Positions 5,853 through 7,396 of a DNA stretch of 7,396 nucleotides are shown in pieces. The notes beneath the pieces were generated by a model that saw nothing but the letters and a program-made list of their open reading frames with translations, ran no database searches and was not told the DNA's origin. The first letter of the stretch is position 1. Each line of letters opens with the position of its first letter. The stretch lies in contig JABDJR010000004.1 in assembly GCA_013003415.1 (NCBI GenBank), positions 1 to 7,396 on the forward strand, written 5' to 3'. The position numbers were made by a program, and so were the translations under genes. This DNA comes from Candidatus Eiseniibacteriota bacterium. GTDB lineage: Bacteria; Eisenbacteria; RBG-16-71-46; JABDJR01.

Positions 5853-5883
5853 GCTCAAGTTGCAAGCACCATACCAGTTGAGC
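5853..5883. repeat. Inverted repeat GCTCAA-N19-TTGAGC around a candidate -10
   Basis: Perfect 6-bp arms (5853-5858 and 5878-5883) lie on either side of the extended -10-like TGGTATGGT read on the minus strand. The arrangement would suit a dimeric regulator acting on the small lipoprotein promoter, but arms this short may be chance. Confidence 0.25.
5868..5876 (-). promoter_or_regulatory. Candidate extended -10 of the small lipoprotein gene
   Basis: The minus strand reads TGGTATGGT, which keeps the TG-N and the T-A-T---T positions of the extended -10 seen at the GH16 gene (TGGTATAAT). The implied start is near 5861, giving a leader of about 53 nt. No good -35 is seen. Confidence 0.35.
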
Positions 5884-5985
5884 GAATTCAGGTAATAGAG
5901 ATGATCTTCTGCTCCCAAGGGGTTTGCGCCGTCACGTTCCTCCCCGATTCTTGGATACCTTCTACCCAGTCCTCAGAAGACAGCC

Positions 5986-5991
5986 TATGCT
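5986..5991 (+). promoter_or_regulatory. Candidate -10 (TATGCT) for a leaderless ankyrin transcript
   Basis: TATGCT followed by exactly 6 nt and then ATG 5998 puts the +1 at the start codon. The ankyrin gene has no SD. The geometry is the same as at the aminotransferase gene (TATCCT, 6 nt, ATG). No clear -35. Confidence 0.4.
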
Positions 5992-5997
5992 CAAGCC

Positions 5998-6843
5998 ATG
6001 GATGCAATCGAAACCTTTAAAGGCATTGTACGAAAGGGAAACGCGGACGCTCTTCGGGAGTTTTTGAGCGCAAACCCGGATTTCATCAACACCAAAGTCC
6101 CTTGGAGCTATGGCTCACCCAAGATCCATCAGTCCTCGCCTCTGGACTATGTGATCAACGCTCCCTTCCACAAGCTCACGGACCATGCGGACCCAGCAGA
6201 CTTTGTGCGCGTTCTTTTGGCCGCAGGATCCAAGGTTGGTGGCTACAACCCTCCCGGTAAAGACACACCCCTTCACGGGTCGGTAAGCCTGAGTCTTCCC
6301 CGAATTGCCGAAGCCTTGTTAGATGCCGGAGCCGATCTCGAGACAACTTCCACCTACCCAGGTATACCCATCGGTACACCTTTGGACTTCGCGGTGCACT
6401 TTGGAATGGAGGCTTGCGTCGACCTTCTTGTTTCTCGAGGAGCCGAAATCAAGAACCTTCGCATGGCGGCGGGTTCGGGCGATCTCGACAAAACCATTCA
6501 TCTGCTCCACGACCCCAGCCTCACCGCGCGGGATCGTATCGACGGCTTCCGCTGCGCCGTTCTCTGCGGAAAAGAGGAGACGGCCAAGGTCTTTATCAAC
6601 CGCGGCATCGATCTCCACGCCGAAATCGATGACGCCACCGTGCTCCACCATGCGGCCTGGCATGGCTCGATCAAGGGGGTAAAGCTCATGATCGACTTTG
6701 GGGCAAGCCCAGCGAAAAAGGACCCGGTTCACGGATCAACACCGTTGGGTTGGGCCGAATATCGCCTTCAGTTGGCCGGAGAACAGTTCACCCTGAACGA
6801 GGTCGTGGCTTTTCTGAAACCGCTCACCCCTACCGAGCCCTAA
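5998..6843 (+). CDS. Ankyrin-repeat protein, cytosolic
   Basis: The 281-residue protein consists almost wholly of ankyrin-type helix-turn-helix repeats. Approximate repeats are at 4-32 (degenerate N-cap), 46-78, 89-115 (T-P-L-H-G ... L-L-D-A-G-A-D), 126-151 (T-P-L-D-F-A ... L-L-V-S-R-G-A-E), 153-172 (short), 183-209, 213-240 (V-L-H-H-A-A ... M-I-D-F-G-A-S) and 246-274 (C-cap). There is no signal peptide, membrane segment or catalytic domain, so it is likely a soluble protein-protein interaction scaffold; its partner is unknown. ATG 5998 gives the first complete helix. An out-of-frame ATG at 5987 is not used. It is divergent from the small lipoprotein, and its stop overlaps the stop of the convergent ATP-grasp gene by 4 bp. 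A physical link between the ankyrin and ATP-grasp products is possible but unsupported. Confidence 0.9.
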   Translation: MDAIETFKGIVRKGNADALREFLSANPDFINTKVPWSYGSPKIHQSSPLDYVINAPFHKLTDHADPADFVRVLLAAGSKVGGYNPPGKDTPLHGSVSLSLPRIAEALLDAGADLETTSTYPGIPIGTPLDFAVHFGMEACVDLLVSRGAEIKNLRMAAGSGDLDKTIHLLHDPSLTARDRIDGFRCAVLCGKEETAKVFINRGIDLHAEIDDATVLHHAAWHGSIKGVKLMIDFGASPAKKDPVHGSTPLGWAEYRLQLAGEQFTLNEVVAFLKPLTPTEP

Positions 6844-7396
6844 CCACTCCTAACTTCAGTCACCAAGTGACGGGCCAGATCTTTGGCCGCTCCGGGCGCG
6901 GTCAGAAAGAAGAGTTCCGGCTCAATGAGTTCAAGTTCAATGACTTGAAAAGAACCATCGACCATCACTCCGTCGACCCGCATGTAGTCCGGCGTGGGCG
7001 ATAGCAGAGGCAAGATGTTCGTGGCGCATTCCAAACCTGCGTTCGGCGCCGGAAGTTGTTCCCGAGTGCCGCCAAACTCGCTCTGCACTCGAAAGTCACC
7101 TTGTTGCGGCGTCTTTAGGACCGCGTGAGAAAACTTGCCCCCAAAGTACATGAGCGTCCACTCTCCCACTTTTGGGATCTCCTCGATGAAGGGCTGCATC
7201 ATGAACGCTTTTTCCTCAAGGACCGAGGATAATGCCGCCGCCCGACTTGCCACCTCATCCTTCTCGATCACCCAGGTTTGATGAGCGCTCGCCGACACCG
7301 CGGGTTTGATGACCACTTTGTGCCAACCCCGACGCTCCATGATTTCGCCAAAAGATTTGTTCCGGCCAGGCTCAAGGAACTTGGTGGGAACAATAT
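6840..7396 (-). CDS. ATP-grasp domain ligase (5' end beyond window)
   Basis: Only the C-terminal 184 residues are inside the window. The frame stays open to the right edge, with I-V-P-T-K-F-L upstream of the first internal Met at 7340, so that Met is not the true start. Motifs fit an ATP-grasp fold of the glutathione-synthetase/RimK-like kind: V-V-I-K-P-A-V-S-A-S-A (nucleotide-binding Lys and small-residue loop), Q-P-F-I-E-E-I ... G-E-W-T-L-M-Y-F-G-G, S-H-A-V-L-K, the D-F-R-V-Q strand, R-V-D-G-V, and a metal-site E-L-E-L-I-E-P near the end. Such enzymes join a carboxylate to an amine or thiol through an acyl-phosphate; this subgroup has no substrate I can name. It is probably cytoplasmic. It ends tail-to-tail with the ankyrin gene, with overlapping stop codons (TAG 6842-6840 against TAA 6841-6843), leaving no room for a terminator between them. 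Confidence 0.87.
   Translation of the reverse strand, partial: IVPTKFLEPGRNKSFGEIMERRGWHKVVIKPAVSASAHQTWVIEKDEVASRAAALSSVLEEKAFMMQPFIEEIPKVGEWTLMYFGGKFSHAVLKTPQQGDFRVQSEFGGTREQLPAPNAGLECATNILPLLSPTPDYMRVDGVMVDGSFQVIELELIEPELFFLTAPGAAKDLARHLVTEVRSG

Noticed and set aside
5906..5980. Distant 7-bp inverted repeat TCTTCTG / CAGAAGA upstream of the ankyrin gene
   Set aside because: The arms are short and separated by about 60 bp; expected by chance.
6319..6732. 137-residue minus-strand frame inside the ankyrin gene
   Set aside because: It is a shadow of a clear ankyrin coding region, with no SD or protein-family character.

Overview
The window looks like an accessory stretch of chromosome from a Gram-negative-type (diderm) bacterium. 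It carries two Cys-anchored lipoproteins, a secreted multimodular glucanase with a FlgD/T9SS-like C-terminal sorting module, an ankyrin protein and two enzyme genes. The C-terminal module and the Ig-like lipoprotein are typical of the Bacteroidota/FCB assemblage. However, the promoters I can read are sigma70-like (TTGACA-N17-GATAAT, and an extended -10 TGGTATAAT), and three genes have good Shine-Dalgarno (SD) sequences. That argues against classical Bacteroidota, which use a different promoter consensus and weak SDs, and leans towards an FCB-related or other marine or candidate phylum. The assignment is inference only. No mobile element, CRISPR array, tRNA or rRNA was seen.

Left part (1-3499): a beta-glucan locus. 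A lipoprotein gene on the minus strand (cut by the left window edge, apparently starting at a CTG codon) diverges from a plus-strand GH16 endo-beta-1,3-glucanase (laminarinase-like). The 201-bp gap between them holds one strong promoter in each direction and a 12-bp near-palindrome between them. The two proteins share a related beta-sandwich module, so they probably act on the same glucan, one binding it at the cell surface and one cutting it.

Middle (3500-4707): a class V aminotransferase / cysteine desulfurase-family PLP enzyme, probably transcribed separately and perhaps leaderless. It converges on a small unrecognised 95-residue protein (4904-5191, minus), with a hairpin between them. Upstream of that gene lies an AT-rich stretch, then a 133-residue lipoprotein (5407-5808, minus) resembling a recurrent uncharacterised family of small secreted beta-proteins.

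Right part (5809-7396): divergent from the small lipoprotein is an ankyrin-repeat protein (5998-6843, plus), again with a -10-like hexamer exactly where a leaderless transcript would need it. Its stop codon overlaps the stop codon of a convergent ATP-grasp ligase gene that runs off the right edge. Apart from the GH16/lipoprotein pair, neighbouring genes do not form an obvious pathway, and I see no complete novel system. The most useful leads are the divergent glucan pair with its non-AUG start and G8 tract, the two matching leaderless geometries, and the small orphan protein.
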